A DNA stretch of 64,000 nucleotides from Pseudomonas sp. P8_241 (lineage in GTDB: Bacteria; Pseudomonadota; Gammaproteobacteria; Pseudomonadales; Pseudomonadaceae). Below the pieces are notes generated by a model. That model saw nothing but the letters and a program-made list of their open reading frames with translations, made no database searches and was not told the DNA's origin. Position 1 is the first letter of the stretch. The number at the start of each line of letters is the position of its first letter. Shown here piece by piece: positions 1-9,747 of this stretch. The stretch is from contig NZ_CP125377.1 of assembly GCF_034008315.1 (NCBI RefSeq), positions 1,066,001 through 1,130,000 on the forward strand, in the 5' to 3' direction. Position numbers and translations under genes: made by a program.

Positions 1-46
1 ATCGATGCTGCGACGCCTGCGCCTCATCATCATGGAGTCCACTGAA

Positions 47-658
47 ATGGCTTTTACTCTGCCCGCCTTGCCGTACGCCTATGACGCCCTGGAACCGCAC
101 ATCGATGCGCAGACCATGGAAATTCATTACACCAAACATCACCAGACCTACATCAACAACCTCAACGCCGCTGTTGAAGGGACCGAATTCGCCGAATGGC
201 CGGTGGAGAAACTGGTGTCGGCGGTTCAGCAACTCCCGGAAAAGCTACGAGCGGCAGTGATCAACCAGGGCGGTGGACACGCCAACCATTCACTGTTTTG
301 GGAAGTCATGGCACCCACCGGCGGCGGCAAACCCGAGGGTGAGCTGGCCAAGGCTATCGACGAGCAACTGGGCGGTCTGGACAATTTCAAAGACGTTTTC
401 ACCAAAGCTGCGTTGACCCGATTCGGCAGCGGCTGGGCGTGGTTGAGCGTGACCCCACAAAAGACCCTGATCGTGGAAAGCAGCGGCAACCAGGACAGTC
501 CGCTGATGAACGGCAACACGCCAATACTGGGTCTGGATGTTTGGGAGCACGCCTATTACTTGCAATATCAGAACCGTCGCCCGGAATACATCAGTGCGTT
601 TTACAACGTGATCAATTGGCCGGAAGTGGCTGCGCGGTATCAGGCCGCAATGGTTTAA
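47..658 (+). CDS. sodA: Superoxide dismutase, Mn type
   Basis: Cytoplasmic enzyme that dismutates superoxide to peroxide and oxygen. The 203-residue product has the Fe/Mn-SOD layout: an N-terminal helical hairpin with His27 (MEIHYTKHH), the second metal His in HANHSLFW, and a C-terminal alpha/beta domain ending in [16 protein letters not shown], which carries the metal Asp and His. The GNQDSPLM segment with its glutamine is typical of the manganese branch and of P. aeruginosa SodA rather than SodB. An in-frame ATG lies at 5, but the conserved family N-terminus ([19 protein letters not shown]) begins at 47, so that start is chosen. In P. aeruginosa sodA ends an iron-regulated fumC-containing operon; anything upstream lies outside this window. 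The ZIP transporter gene follows 28 bases later and may be co-transcribed. Confidence 0.95.
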   Translation: MAFTLPALPYAYDALEPHIDAQTMEIHYTKHHQTYINNLNAAVEGTEFAEWPVEKLVSAVQQLPEKLRAAVINQGGGHANHSLFWEVMAPTGGGKPEGELAKAIDEQLGGLDNFKDVFTKAALTRFGSGWAWLSVTPQKTLIVESSGNQDSPLMNGNTPILGLDVWEHAYYLQYQNRRPEYISAFYNVINWPEVAARYQAAMV

Positions 659-686
659 GTCCTTAAAAAACAATTCAAGGCTGACT

Positions 687-1580
687 ATGGGCACTGAAAC
701 ACTGGCGATCGGAAGTGGACGATTATTTCGTTACGCGTTTGGATCGCTGCTTCTGCTGGCGGGCATGAGTTTGCTGGTTGCGCACGGGTTGGAATGGTTG
801 GACCTTGCGCCGAAACTGTCACGAGCGCTGCAGGGCGGAGCGATCTGCGCCCTTGGAACCGCGCTTGGCGCGGTGCCGGTTCTGGTGATCCGCAGTATGG
901 CGCAGGCACTCAGTGATACGTTGTTGGGATTCGGTGCCGGGGTCATGCTGGCGGCGACGGCGTTTTCGCTGATCGTGCCTGGCATTGCCGCGGCGGAACA
1001 CCTCGGTATGAGCCCGTTTTCGGCCAGCGGCCTGATCTGTGTTGGCATCATGCTAGGTTCGTTTGGCCTGTTTCTGGTGGATCGCAAAGTGTCCGGGGCC
1101 TCGCCGGAAATGCTCATCGGTACCGTCGAACATCCGATCATTCCACCAAGGATCTGGCTGTTCGTGTTCGCGATCATTGCCCATAACATTCCCGAGGGCA
1201 TGGCTGTGGGCGTTTCGGCCGGTGGCGGTATGGCGGATGCCGATAGTCTGGCGATGGGTATCGCCTTGCAAGATGTGCCGGAAGGGTTGGTTATCGCGCT
1301 GGTGTTGGCCGGGGCAGGGATGCCGCGGTTCAAGGCATTCCTGATTGGAGCAGCTTCAGGGTTGGTTGAGCCCGTGTTCGCGCTGCTATGCGCCTGGTTG
1401 GTGAGTTTGGCCGAGTTGTTGTTGCCATTGGGGTTGGCGCTGGCTGCGGGGGCGATGCTCTTGGTGGTGACCCACGAAATCATTCCCGAATCGCGCCGAC
1501 ACGGCCACGACAAGCTGGCCAGTCTTGGGTTGTTGATCGGTTTTTGTTTGATGATGGTGATGGATACCGCGTTGGCATAA
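687..1580 (+). CDS. ZIP-family divalent metal transporter
   Basis: A 297-residue polytopic membrane protein with about eight hydrophobic segments. The two signature metal-binding helices of ZIP proteins are visible: HNIPEGMAVGVS in the middle and QDVPEGLVIALVLAG one helix later, each with the His/Asp-x-x-Pro-Glu-Gly pattern. A further conserved THEIIPES sits near the C-terminus. ZIP proteins move Zn2+, Fe2+ or Mn2+ into the cytoplasm. The position just after Mn-SOD suggests a link to metal supply for that enzyme, but this is inference; substrate cannot be read from sequence. The same neighbour follows sodA in P. aeruginosa (PA4467, from memory). Confidence 0.88.
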   Translation: MGTETLAIGSGRLFRYAFGSLLLLAGMSLLVAHGLEWLDLAPKLSRALQGGAICALGTALGAVPVLVIRSMAQALSDTLLGFGAGVMLAATAFSLIVPGIAAAEHLGMSPFSASGLICVGIMLGSFGLFLVDRKVSGASPEMLIGTVEHPIIPPRIWLFVFAIIAHNIPEGMAVGVSAGGGMADADSLAMGIALQDVPEGLVIALVLAGAGMPRFKAFLIGAASGLVEPVFALLCAWLVSLAELLLPLGLALAAGAMLLVVTHEIIPESRRHGHDKLASLGLLIGFCLMMVMDTALA

Positions 1581-1581
1581 T

Positions 1582-1624
1582 AAGATCGCAGCCTGCGGCA
1601 GCACCTGCAGAGGCTGCGATCTTT
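1582..1624. repeat. REP-like inverted repeat, possible bidirectional terminator
   Basis: AAGATCGCAGCC at the left pairs with GGCTGCGATCTT at the right. It separates the convergent ZIP transporter and ptsO genes, and the right arm is followed by TTTG. It belongs to the 'aagatcgcagcctgcggcag' family seen again at 22.2, 35.5, 40.4 and 53.6 kb. Confidence 0.75.
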
Positions 1625-1629
1625 TGAAG

Positions 1630-1905
1630 TTACTCGCCTTCGTCGAAGAAGTTGTTGATCAATGCGACCAGCGCATCCAGCGCTTCCTGTTCTTGCTCGC
1701 CTTGCGTGCTCAGATGAATTTTGGTGCCCTTGCCGGCAGCGAGCATCATCATGGCCATGATGCTTTTGCCATCAATGGTGGATTCTGGTGTGCGTCCTAC
1801 CCTGATGGTGCAATCCTTGAATTGGCCGGCGACGCCAACGAACTTTGCGGAAGCGCGGGCATGCAAGCCCAGCTTGTTGATGATTTCGATTTCCAGAGCA
1901 GGCAT
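1630..1905 (-). CDS. ptsO: Phosphocarrier protein NPr (HPr family, nitrogen PTS)
   Basis: Small 91-residue HPr-fold protein of the nitrogen-related phosphotransferase system. It relays phosphate from EI-Ntr (PtsP) to PtsN. The phosphoacceptor His15 lies in NKLGLHARAS, and the second conserved region DGKSIMAMMML contains Ser48 at the position equivalent to the regulatory serine of HPr. The acidic end (FFDEGE) is as in other pseudomonad NPr proteins. It is the last gene of the run rpoN-hpf-ptsN-rapZ-ptsO and starts 16 bases after rapZ ends. The encoded system regulates potassium, carbon storage and sigma-54 related functions in other species; no such target is visible here. Confidence 0.95.
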   Translation of the reverse strand: MPALEIEIINKLGLHARASAKFVGVAGQFKDCTIRVGRTPESTIDGKSIMAMMMLAAGKGTKIHLSTQGEQEQEALDALVALINNFFDEGE

Positions 1906-1921
1906 CGCGATGTGAATCCCT

Positions 1922-2779
1922 TTAACTGAGGTCGCGGTGGCGGACCTGGACGTTCTTCAATGTTTGGTGCAGGGTTTTGCCCAGCCGCTCGGTCAGGTAG
2001 ACGGAACGGTGGTGCCCGCCGGTGCAGCCGATCGCAATGGTGACATAGGCGCGGTTGCTGGCGGCAAAGCGAGGGAGCCACTTTAACAGGTATGTGGAAA
2101 TGTCCTGGTACATCTCTTCGACGTCTGGCTGCGCCGCCAGATAATCGGCAACCGGCTGATCGAGTCCGGACAGTTCGCGCAGTTCCGGTTTCCAATAAGG
2201 ATTGGGCAGGCAACGAACGTCGAACACCAGGTCAGCGTCTACCGGCATGCCACGCTTGAACCCAAAGGACTCCACCAGAAATGCCGTGCCGGGTTCCGGC
2301 TGGTTCAACAGGCGCAGCTTGATCGAGTCGCGCAATTGATACAGGTTCAGATTGGTGGTGTTTATTTTCAGGTCGGCGAGGTCGGCAATGGGGCCGAGCA
2401 GGACGCTTTCAACGTTGATCGCTTCGGCCAGCGAGCGATTGGCATTGCTCAGAGGGTGGCGCCGACGTGTTTCGGAAAAACGCTTGAGCAGTGTTTCTTC
2501 GTCGGCATCCAGGTACAGGACATCGCACTGGATATGCCGACTGCGAACTTCTTCGAGCAGTTCTGGAAAGCGTGTCAGGTGACTGGGCAGGTTGCGAGCG
2601 TCGATGGACACGGCAACCAGCGGTTGAGTCAGTTCGGTGTGGATAAGCGCGCGCTCGGCGAGCTCCGGCAACAACCCGGCGGGCAAGTTGTCGATGCAGT
2701 AGTACCCGTTGTCCTCGAGCACGGCGAGGGCGGTGCTTTTACCTGAGCCGGAGCGACCACTGACAATTATCAAGCGCAT
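1922..2779 (-). CDS. rapZ: RNase adapter / nucleotide-binding protein RapZ
   Basis: A 285-residue protein with a P-loop at residues 8-15 (GRSGSGKS) and the conserved C-terminal block [16 protein letters not shown], both diagnostic of the RapZ/YvcJ family. In enterobacteria RapZ binds the small RNA GlmZ and delivers it to RNase E to control glucosamine-6-phosphate synthase; in pseudomonads this specific role is not established. It lies between ptsN and ptsO, two bases after the ptsN stop, as in other gammaproteobacteria, which supports co-transcription with the nitrogen PTS. Confidence 0.95.
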   Translation of the reverse strand: MRLIIVSGRSGSGKSTALAVLEDNGYYCIDNLPAGLLPELAERALIHTELTQPLVAVSIDARNLPSHLTRFPELLEEVRSRHIQCDVLYLDADEETLLKRFSETRRRHPLSNANRSLAEAINVESVLLGPIADLADLKINTTNLNLYQLRDSIKLRLLNQPEPGTAFLVESFGFKRGMPVDADLVFDVRCLPNPYWKPELRELSGLDQPVADYLAAQPDVEEMYQDISTYLLKWLPRFAASNRAYVTIAIGCTGGHHRSVYLTERLGKTLHQTLKNVQVRHRDLS

Positions 2780-2781
2780 GA

Positions 2782-3246
2782 TTAATGACCGTTTTGCTCG
2801 TCCAGGACGACCTGATACAAGGCTTCATTGCTCGCTGCGCTGCGCAGTTTTTCGCGCACTTCCTTGCGGTCGAGCATGCTGGCGATCTGTCGTAACAGCT
2901 CCAGGTGTGCGTCGGTAGCAGCTTCCGGGACCAACAGCACGAACAGCAGGTCAACCGGGGCGCCATCGATAGCGTCGAAGTCGATAGGCGCATCCAGATG
3001 CATCAGGGCACTGATGGGTGACACGCAGCCCTTCAGGCGACAATGAGGAATGGCGATGCCATTGCCAAACCCGGTGGAGCCGAGTTTTTCACGGGCAATC
3101 AATGCCTCGAAGACATCTTGCATCTCCAGAGCCGGCACTTCGCGGGCGATCAGATTGGCAATTTGTTCGAGGGCTTTCTTTTTACTGCCTCCCGGCACGT
3201 TCACCAGGGAACGGCCGGGGGTCAGGATACTTTCAAGTCGGATCAT
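2782..3246 (-). CDS. ptsN: PTS IIA-like nitrogen-regulatory protein
   Basis: A 154-residue EIIA-Ntr protein, the terminal phosphoacceptor of the nitrogen PTS. The active His68 lies in [13 protein letters not shown], the family signature. It is cytoplasmic, with no EIIB or EIIC partner, and acts by protein-protein contacts (for example with potassium transporters or KdpD in other bacteria). It lies 12 bases downstream of hpf in the rpoN cluster, the usual setting. Confidence 0.96.
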   Translation of the reverse strand: MIRLESILTPGRSLVNVPGGSKKKALEQIANLIAREVPALEMQDVFEALIAREKLGSTGFGNGIAIPHCRLKGCVSPISALMHLDAPIDFDAIDGAPVDLLFVLLVPEAATDAHLELLRQIASMLDRKEVREKLRSAASNEALYQVVLDEQNGH

Positions 3247-3258
3247 GGGTAGGGAGTG

Positions 3259-3567
3259 TTAACGACCGGTTGCGCCCTGGAGGAGGCTCTGGGTCTTTTC
3301 CTTATGTTTTTTGAGTTGTTTATCCAGCTTGTCGGTGAGTGCGTCGATCGCGGCATACATATCGGTATGTTCCGCGTTGGCGACCACTTCATTCCCGGGA
3401 ATATGCAGCGTGGCTTCGATTTTCTGCTTCAGTTTTTCGACGGTCATCGTGACCTGCACATTAGTGATCTTGTCGAAATGTCGCTCCAATCGTTCGAGTT
3501 TTTCGCCGATGTAGGTGCGAAGAGGTTCGGTCACTTCCAGTTGGTGTCCACTGATGTTGACTTGCAT
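3259..3567 (-). CDS. hpf: Ribosome hibernation promoting factor HPF (short form)
   Basis: A 102-residue protein that begins MQVNISGHQLEVTEPLRTYI, the usual start of short HPF/YhbH proteins. The open frame extends further upstream, but the ATG at 3567 is preceded by AAGGAG and matches the family start. The beta-alpha-beta-beta-beta-alpha fold binds the 30S subunit in stationary phase and promotes 100S dimers. It lies immediately downstream of rpoN, the conserved arrangement. A second, more distant HPF/RaiA-like gene occurs at 60213. Confidence 0.95.
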   Translation of the reverse strand: MQVNISGHQLEVTEPLRTYIGEKLERLERHFDKITNVQVTMTVEKLKQKIEATLHIPGNEVVANAEHTDMYAAIDALTDKLDKQLKKHKEKTQSLLQGATGR

Positions 3568-3641
3568 ACAGCTTCTCCTTCGTTGCCAGTGCATAAAGCG
3601 GCAGATCAGATGATCTGCCACTGGAACGCTGTGGCGTGGCT

Positions 3642-5135
3642 CTACATCAACCGCTTGCGTTCGCTCGAAGGCGCGATCCCGAGAGATTCGCGGTACTTGG
3701 CGACGGTGCGGCGAGCCACCTGAATGCCTTGTGCCTCCAGTAAACCAGCGATCTTGCTGTCACTCAACGGCTTTTTCTGATTTTCCGCGGCAACCAGTTT
3801 TTTGATGATCGCGCGGATCGCCGTAGACGAGCATTCGCCGCCTTCGGAGGTACTGACGTGGCTGGAGAAAAAGTATTTCAGTTCATAAATGCCGCGAGGG
3901 GTGTGCATGAACTTCTGGGTGGTTACCCGCGAAATCGTTGATTCGTGCATGCCCACCGCTTCGGCGATGTCATGCAAAACCAGTGGCTTCATGGCTTCAT
4001 CGCCGTACTCCAGGAAGCCGCGCTGATGCTCGACGATCTGGGTGGCTACTTTCATCAGGGTTTCGTTGCGGCTTTGAAGGCTCTTGATGAACCAGCGGGC
4101 CTCCTGCAACTGATTACGCATGAAAGTGTTGTCGGCGCTGGTGTCGGCGCGGCGTACGAAGCCTGCATACTGGGCATTGACCCGAAGGCGTGGCACCGAC
4201 TCCTGATTCAGTTCCACCAGCCAGCGCTCGTTGTCCTTGCGCACGATGACGTCAGGCACCACGTACTCGGCTTCGGTAGACTCGATCTGCGAGCCAGGGC
4301 GCGGGTTGAGACTCTGGACCAGTTCGATGACCTGGCGCAGTTCATCTTCCTTGAGCTTCATGCGACGCATCAGCTGGCTGTAATCGCGGCTGCCGAGCAA
4401 ATCGATATAGTCGGTGACGAGACGTTTGGCTTCAACCAGCCAAGGTGTTTTGGCTGGCAACTGGCGCAATTGCAATAGCAGGCATTCACCCAGGTTGCGG
4501 GCGCCAATGCCGGACGGTTCGAATTGCTGAATGCGGTGCAGGACCGCTTCAATCTCGTCCAGCTCAATGTCCAGTTCCGGATCGAAGGCCTCAAGGATTT
4601 CCTCAAGGGTTTCGTCCAGGTAGCCCTGATTGTTGATGCAGTCGATCAAGGTGACAGCGATCAGTCGATCGGTGTCGGACATAGGTGCCAGGTTCAATTG
4701 CCACAGCAAATGGCTCTGCAGGCTTTCCCCGGCAGATGTACGGGTGGTGAAGTCCCATTCATCGTCATCGTTGCTGGGCAGGCTGCTGGCGCTTGTCTGG
4801 TAAACGTCTTCCCACGCGGTGTCGACGGGGAGTTCATTGGGAATGCGCTCGTTCCAGTCGCCTTCTTCGAGGTTATCTACCGTCGGAGCGCTTTCCTGAT
4901 AGGAGGGTTCCTGGATGTCGGTGTTGGGCTTTTGTTCGATGTTGTCGGCCAACGGGTCGGCGTTATCGAAGTCGTCGCCTTCTTCCTGGCGTTCGAGCAT
5001 CGGATTGGACTCCAGCGCCTCCTGGATTTCCTGTTGCAGGTCCAGGGTCGACAATTGGAGCAGGCGGATGGCCTGTTGCAGCTGCGGTGTCATCGTCAGC
5101 TGCTGGCCCATTCTCAAGACTAGCGATGGTTTCAT
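3642..5135 (-). CDS. rpoN: RNA polymerase sigma-54 factor
   Basis: The 497-residue protein shows the three parts of sigma-54: a Gln/Leu-rich activator-contact region I (residues about 1-50), an acidic linker (about 60-110), and the core- and DNA-binding region. The RpoN box [10 protein letters not shown], which contacts the -24 element, is at about residues 474-483. A helix-turn-helix containing [14 protein letters not shown] precedes it. It directs transcription from -24/-12 promoters (nitrogen, flagella, amino-acid uptake) with enhancer-binding proteins. It heads the hpf-ptsN-rapZ-ptsO genes and lies downstream of the lpt genes on the same strand. Confidence 0.97.
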   Translation of the reverse strand: MKPSLVLRMGQQLTMTPQLQQAIRLLQLSTLDLQQEIQEALESNPMLERQEEGDDFDNADPLADNIEQKPNTDIQEPSYQESAPTVDNLEEGDWNERIPNELPVDTAWEDVYQTSASSLPSNDDDEWDFTTRTSAGESLQSHLLWQLNLAPMSDTDRLIAVTLIDCINNQGYLDETLEEILEAFDPELDIELDEIEAVLHRIQQFEPSGIGARNLGECLLLQLRQLPAKTPWLVEAKRLVTDYIDLLGSRDYSQLMRRMKLKEDELRQVIELVQSLNPRPGSQIESTEAEYVVPDVIVRKDNERWLVELNQESVPRLRVNAQYAGFVRRADTSADNTFMRNQLQEARWFIKSLQSRNETLMKVATQIVEHQRGFLEYGDEAMKPLVLHDIAEAVGMHESTISRVTTQKFMHTPRGIYELKYFFSSHVSTSEGGECSSTAIRAIIKKLVAAENQKKPLSDSKIAGLLEAQGIQVARRTVAKYRESLGIAPSSERKRLM

Positions 5136-5322
5136 GGCAGGGGCTTAACACCTTATTCGCCGGCGCACATGCGCCATCCACTACAGGGCGCCGGAGCGCC
5201 AAACTTAAGCAAGTTATATGCCTGAAATAGAGCGCTTTGCCTAGACCGCTGTAACAATAAAATACTATAAAGCTTCATCAGGCATGCGCGGCGTCCCGGC
5301 GAAAACCGAAATGCCTCTGCCC

Positions 5323-6048
5323 TTACAGGCGGAATTCATGCCCCAGGTACACTTCCTTGACGAGGTCGTTGGCAAGGATCGTCTCGGCATCACCTTCGGC
5401 AATCAATTGTCCGTCGTTGACGATATAGGCGGTTTCACAGATGTCCAGGGTTTCACGGACGTTGTGGTCGGTGATCAGCACGCCAATGCCCTTGGCCTTG
5501 AGGTGGTAAATGATCTGTTTGATGTCACCCACTGAAATCGGGTCCACGCCGGCGAATGGCTCGTCGAGCAAAATGAATTTCGGGTTGGTTGCCAGTGCCC
5601 GGGCGATTTCCACGCGGCGGCGCTCACCACCGGACAGGCTCATGCCGAGATTGTCGCGGATGTGACTGATGTGGAACTCCTGGAGCAGGCTTTCCAGTTC
5701 CTTGCGACGACCGGCCTTATCAAGCTCCTTGCGGGTCTCGAGAATAGCCATGATGTTGTCCGCTACCGAAAGTTTGCGGAAAATCGACGCTTCCTGCGGC
5801 AGATAGCCGATGCCGGCCTTCGCGCGACCATGCATTGGCTGATGGCTGACATCCAGGTCGTCGATCAGGACGCGGCCCTGATCGGCCTGAACCAGGCCTA
5901 CGATCATGTAAAAACAGGTGGTCTTGCCGGCGCCATTCGGGCCAAGCAGGCCGACAATCTGGCCGCTGTCGATGGACAGGCTGACGTCACGCACGACCTG
6001 GCGACTCTTGTAGGCCTTGGCCAGATGCTGGGCTTTCAGAGTTGCCAT
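5323..6048 (-). CDS. lptB: LPS export ABC transporter ATPase LptB
   Basis: A 241-residue ABC ATPase with Walker A GPNGAGKT (residues 36-43), signature [15 protein letters not shown], and Walker [14 protein letters not shown]. It powers the LptB2FG transporter that extracts LPS from the inner membrane; LptF and LptG are encoded elsewhere. Its start codon touches the stop of lptA, so translation is probably coupled. The gap of 187 bases before rpoN contains no gene. Confidence 0.96.
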   Translation of the reverse strand: MATLKAQHLAKAYKSRQVVRDVSLSIDSGQIVGLLGPNGAGKTTCFYMIVGLVQADQGRVLIDDLDVSHQPMHGRAKAGIGYLPQEASIFRKLSVADNIMAILETRKELDKAGRRKELESLLQEFHISHIRDNLGMSLSGGERRRVEIARALATNPKFILLDEPFAGVDPISVGDIKQIIYHLKAKGIGVLITDHNVRETLDICETAYIVNDGQLIAEGDAETILANDLVKEVYLGHEFRL

Positions 6049-6596
6049 TACTGGGCCTTCTGCTCGTCGGTTTTCTTCTTCGGCTGGATTACCATGTCGA
6101 TCCGCGGGCGCGACTCGGTCACTTTGCTGCCTGTTGCGCGACCGGCGCTGGCGAGTTTCTTCTCGGTGTCGTAGACGATTTTCTCGCCTTGGGTGACGTT
6201 GTTGTCCTTGTCGATCACTTTGGCGCGGTCGATAAGGACTACTCGATTCTGCGAGGCGTGGTACTGGATGGTCACGCCGTAACCCTGAACCGGCTTGGTG
6301 TCGCCCGCTGTTTGCAACTGCTCGAAGTAGGCCAGGTTGCCAACCGAGGTCACCACGTCGATGTCGCCATTGGGGGTGCGGGTCATGGTCACTTTGTTGC
6401 CGGTGACCTTCATCGAGCCCTGGGTGATGATCACATCGCCCGTATAGGTCGCGATGCCGTTCTTGTCGTCCAGTTGGGCGTCGTCGGCCTGAATGCGAAT
6501 AGGCTGTTGTTGATCGTCCGGCAGAGCCCAGGCGCTCACGCTTCCCAGTGCTGCGCCCAGACTGAGCAAAATAGGGAGGGTTTTAACGAGCCTCAT
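6048..6596 (-). CDS. lptA: LPS transport periplasmic bridge protein LptA
   Basis: A 182-residue secreted protein. It begins with a signal peptide ([14 protein letters not shown]...SAWA) and continues with the OstA/LptA beta-jellyroll, including [26 protein letters not shown] split over the first strands. LptA oligomers bridge LptC and LptD to carry LPS across the periplasm. The 5' end overlaps lptC by 14 bases and the 3' end abuts lptB. Confidence 0.95.
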   Translation of the reverse strand: MRLVKTLPILLSLGAALGSVSAWALPDDQQQPIRIQADDAQLDDKNGIATYTGDVIITQGSMKVTGNKVTMTRTPNGDIDVVTSVGNLAYFEQLQTAGDTKPVQGYGVTIQYHASQNRVVLIDRAKVIDKDNNVTQGEKIVYDTEKKLASAGRATGSKVTESRPRIDMVIQPKKKTDEQKAQ

Positions 6597-7167
6597 ACTG
6601 TCCTCTTACGTTCGATAGCAGGTGTATCCTGCTTTCTTTCAGGTACGCTTTCATTCCGTTGCCTGTCGATACACCACCAGCGCCGTCGATTCTAACGGGT
6701 TGATCGGTCTGCGCATATTGCTGCTGTGGAAACACAGTCATACGGGTGGTGGTGATCAGGGTTCTGCGATTTTTCTCATCGAAGCGCGTGATGCGTACCG
6801 AATCGATCAGTTCGACCTGCGTGCCGTCTGGATTGACTTCACCCTTTTCGCTCTGCACGTGCCACGGGAACTCGGTGCCGCGAAACATGTTCAGGTCGGG
6901 GTTTGTCAGCAACGTCACTTCGGTCGATTTCAGGTGTTCGACCTTGTCCGAGGTCATTTCGTATTGCAGTTTTCCGTCAGGTAAAAACTGCACGCTGTGG
7001 GCGTTGAGCGCGTAATAGTCAATCGCGCTTTCATCCACCTGCACAACCGGTTTGTCGAGGAAGCGCTCAGGGCTGATGTTCCAGTAGCCGACCGCGGCGA
7101 AAATCGCCGCGATGCAGCCGTATACCAGGAATTTGCGAAACTTTTTGCTCAGCATGACTTGGCTCAC
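6583..7167 (-). CDS. lptC: LPS export inner-membrane protein LptC
   Basis: A 194-residue bitopic protein with one N-terminal membrane helix (about residues 11-27) and a periplasmic OstA-like domain that hands LPS to LptA. The GTG at 7167 overlaps the TGA of kdsC, giving a GTGA coupling motif. An in-frame ATG four codons later (7155, MLSKKFRKF) is an alternative start. The gene lies between kdsC and lptA as in other gammaproteobacteria. Confidence 0.92.
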   Translation of the reverse strand: MSQVMLSKKFRKFLVYGCIAAIFAAVGYWNISPERFLDKPVVQVDESAIDYYALNAHSVQFLPDGKLQYEMTSDKVEHLKSTEVTLLTNPDLNMFRGTEFPWHVQSEKGEVNPDGTQVELIDSVRITRFDEKNRRTLITTTRMTVFPQQQYAQTDQPVRIDGAGGVSTGNGMKAYLKESRIHLLSNVRGQYEAR

Positions 7168-7688
7168 AGGTACGCGGCGTTGGCCGCATCGAGGCGGCCC
7201 TGGGCGCGCAGGATCAATTCGCAGAATTCGCGGGCGGCGCCTTCGCCACCACGGGCCAGGGTTATGCCATGGGCGTGTTCGCGCACAAAGCTGGCAGCAT
7301 TGGCCACCGCCATGCCCAGGCCGACGCGGCGAATCACCGGCAGGTCCGGCAGATCGTCGCCGAGATAGGCGACCTGTTCATAGCTTAAGCCTAGCTGCTC
7401 CAGTAGACCGTCGAGAACGACCAGTTTGTCTTCGCGTCCCTGAAACAGGTGCGGGATGCCGAGGTTCTTCGCCCGACGCTCAACCACGGGGGTCTTGCGG
7501 CCGCTGATAATCGCGGTCTCGACGCCAGCGTTCATGAGCATTTTGATGCCTTGACCGTCGAGGGTGCTGAACGTCTTGAACTCACTGCCGTCTTCGAGGA
7601 AGTACAGGCGACCGTCAGTGAGAACGCCGTCGACGTCGAACACCGCCAGCTTGATCTGTTTGCCGCGTTGCAGCAGGTCCGTATTCAT
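7164..7688 (-). CDS. kdsC: 3-deoxy-D-manno-octulosonate 8-phosphate phosphatase
   Basis: A 174-residue HAD-superfamily phosphatase that removes phosphate from Kdo-8-phosphate in the synthesis of Kdo, an inner-core LPS sugar. The catalytic motif DVDGVLTDG has nucleophile Asp18 and Asp20; motif IISGRKTPVV and the late GDDLPDLPV metal motif are present. It is capless, as KdsC proteins are. It directly follows kdsD with adjoining codons. Confidence 0.95.
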   Translation of the reverse strand: MNTDLLQRGKQIKLAVFDVDGVLTDGRLYFLEDGSEFKTFSTLDGQGIKMLMNAGVETAIISGRKTPVVERRAKNLGIPHLFQGREDKLVVLDGLLEQLGLSYEQVAYLGDDLPDLPVIRRVGLGMAVANAASFVREHAHGITLARGGEGAAREFCELILRAQGRLDAANAAYL

Positions 7689-8662
7689 TACATTACTCCC
7701 GCACGCAACAAGTCGTGCATGTTCAAGGCGCCGACCGGGCGGTCTTCGTTATCGACCACGACCAGTGCGTTGATTTTGTGATCTTCCATGATTTTCAGCG
7801 CTTCGGCGGCGAGCATCTCGGCTCGGGCAGTCTTGCCGTGAGCTGTCATGACCTGGTCGATAGTAGCGGTGTGGATATCGATACTGCGGTCCAGTGTGCG
7901 GCGCAAGTCGCCGTCGGTGAAGATCCCGGCCAGTTTGCCATCGTTCTCCAGGATTACTGTCATGCCGAGGCCTTTCCGGGTCATTTCCATCAAGGCGTCC
8001 TTGAGCAGAGTGCCGCGCTGTACCTGCGGCAGCTCTTGGCCGGCGTGCATGACATTTTCAACTTTCAGCAACAGGCGTCGGCCAAGGGCGCCGCCGGGAT
8101 GAGAAAAAGCGAAATCTTCGGCGGTAAAGCCACGGGCCTCCAGCAAGGCAACGGCCAGGGCGTCGCCCATCACCAGTGCTGCGGTGGTCGAGGAAGTAGG
8201 GGCCAGGTTCAGCGGGCAGGCTTCGTGCTCGACTCGAACGTTGAGATTGACTTCGGCGGCCTTGGCCAGTGGCGAGGCGGGGTTGCCGGTCATGCTGATC
8301 AGCTGGATGCCCAAGCGCTTGATCAGTGGCAGCAGGGTCACGATTTCATTGGTGGAGCCGGAGTTGGAAAGCGCCAGAATGATGTCGTCACGGGTGATCA
8401 TGCCCATGTCGCCATGGCTGGCCTCGGCCGGATGGACAAAAAAAGCCGTGGTGCCGGTGCTCGCCAGGGTGGCGGCGATCTTGTTGCCGATGTGCCCGGA
8501 CTTGCCCATGCCAACCACGACCACGCGGCCTTTGCTGGCCAGAATCATCTCGCAAGCGCGTACGAAATCTGCGTCGATATGGGGTAGCAGGCCTTGTACG
8601 GCTTCTACCTCGAGGCGGATGGTGCGTTGTGCCGATTGAATCAGGTCGCTGGATTGGCTCAT
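7688..8662 (-). CDS. kdsD: Arabinose-5-phosphate isomerase
   Basis: A 324-residue enzyme that converts ribulose-5-phosphate to arabinose-5-phosphate, the first committed step to Kdo. An N-terminal SIS domain (GMGKSGHIGNKIAATLAST, then SNSGSTNE) is followed by two CBS domains (about residues 205-320). The open frame continues upstream, but the ATG at 8662 (MSQSSDLIQSAQRTI) matches the family length and start. It is the first gene of the kdsD-kdsC-lptC-lptA-lptB run and is divergent from the mla operon. Confidence 0.95.
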   Translation of the reverse strand: MSQSSDLIQSAQRTIRLEVEAVQGLLPHIDADFVRACEMILASKGRVVVVGMGKSGHIGNKIAATLASTGTTAFFVHPAEASHGDMGMITRDDIILALSNSGSTNEIVTLLPLIKRLGIQLISMTGNPASPLAKAAEVNLNVRVEHEACPLNLAPTSSTTAALVMGDALAVALLEARGFTAEDFAFSHPGGALGRRLLLKVENVMHAGQELPQVQRGTLLKDALMEMTRKGLGMTVILENDGKLAGIFTDGDLRRTLDRSIDIHTATIDQVMTAHGKTARAEMLAAEALKIMEDHKINALVVVDNEDRPVGALNMHDLLRAGVM

Positions 8663-8819
8663 GTCTGAAATCGTATAGCCCGATGAAAAGGCGGCGATTA
8701 TAGCGGTTATGATCGAATCCCTCACGCTAGTTCGTTGCCCATTGTCACTCCTTGTTACTGAATCCCTCTAAATGAAGCCTTTTGCTTCACTTTGCGCGGA
8801 ATATGGCCCGGCATTGGCC

Positions 8820-8849
8820 TTGGGCGCGCAGCCGTTGCAGTGATATAGT
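8820..8849 (+). promoter_or_regulatory. Candidate sigma-70 promoter for the mla operon
   Basis: TTGGGC (8820-8825) and TATAGT (8844-8849) are separated by 18 bases in the divergent gap between kdsD and mlaF. Spacing and -10 fit the sigma-70 consensus; the -35 is weak. No transcription data support it. Confidence 0.35.
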
Positions 8850-8937
8850 TCGCCGCCAGTTCGGCCTGCCCGGAAGGTATGTGCTTTCGTCAGAAAGTCA
8901 GGCGTCCGAGTGAGAGGCTGCATCGCAAGGAGTTTAG

Positions 8938-9747
8938 ATGAGTGCCGATAACGCCTACGCGGTCGAGCTGAAGGGACTGACCTTCAAGCGCGGTGCGCGC
9001 AGCATTTTCAATAACGTCGATATCCGTATCCCGCGTGGCAAAGTCACCGGCATCATGGGGCCTTCCGGATGCGGCAAGACCACGTTGCTGCGCCTGATGG
9101 GTGCGCAATTGCGACCTACCGGGGGCGAAGTCTGGGTCAACGGGCAGAACCTGCCGAAGCTGTCGCGCAGTGATCTGTTCGATGCCCGCAAGCACATGGG
9201 CGTACTGTTCCAGAGTGGCGCGCTGTTCACCGATCTCGACGTGTTCGAGAACGTGGCCTTTCCGCTGCGCGTCCACACCGCTCTGCCGGAAGAAATGATC
9301 CGCGACATCGTCCTGCTCAAATTGCAGGCCGTGGGTCTGCGTGGCGCTATCGACCTGATGCCAGATGAATTGTCTGGCGGCATGAAGCGTCGTGTCGCGC
9401 TGGCGCGGGCGATCGCCCTCGATCCACAGATTCTCATGTACGACGAGCCCTTTGTCGGCCAGGACCCGATCGCCATGGGCGTATTGGTGCGCCTGATCCG
9501 CCTGCTCAACGATGCGCTGGGCATCACCAGTATCGTGGTTTCCCACGACCTCGCCGAGACCGCGAGCATTGCGGACTACATCTATGTAGTGGGTGACGGC
9601 CAGGTGTTGGGGCAGGGCACGCCTGACGAGTTGATGAATTCGGATGAGCCGCGCATTCGTCAGTTCATGACGGGTGATCCCGATGGTCCGGTTCCGTACC
9701 ACTTTCCAGCGACGGATTACCGCGCAGATCTTCTGGGGAAGCGCTGA
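8938..9747 (+). CDS. mlaF: Phospholipid ABC transporter ATPase MlaF
   Basis: A 269-residue ABC ATPase with Walker A GPSGCGKT (residues 41-48), signature [15 protein letters not shown] and a Walker B that ends [11 protein letters not shown]. It drives the MlaFEDB complex, which moves phospholipids between inner and outer membranes and maintains outer-membrane lipid asymmetry. AAGGAG lies seven bases before the ATG. It is the first of five contiguous mla genes; in older Pseudomonas literature the set is called ttg2A-E and is linked to toluene tolerance. Confidence 0.96.
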   Translation: MSADNAYAVELKGLTFKRGARSIFNNVDIRIPRGKVTGIMGPSGCGKTTLLRLMGAQLRPTGGEVWVNGQNLPKLSRSDLFDARKHMGVLFQSGALFTDLDVFENVAFPLRVHTALPEEMIRDIVLLKLQAVGLRGAIDLMPDELSGGMKRRVALARAIALDPQILMYDEPFVGQDPIAMGVLVRLIRLLNDALGITSIVVSHDLAETASIADYIYVVGDGQVLGQGTPDELMNSDEPRIRQFMTGDPDGPVPYHFPATDYRADLLGKR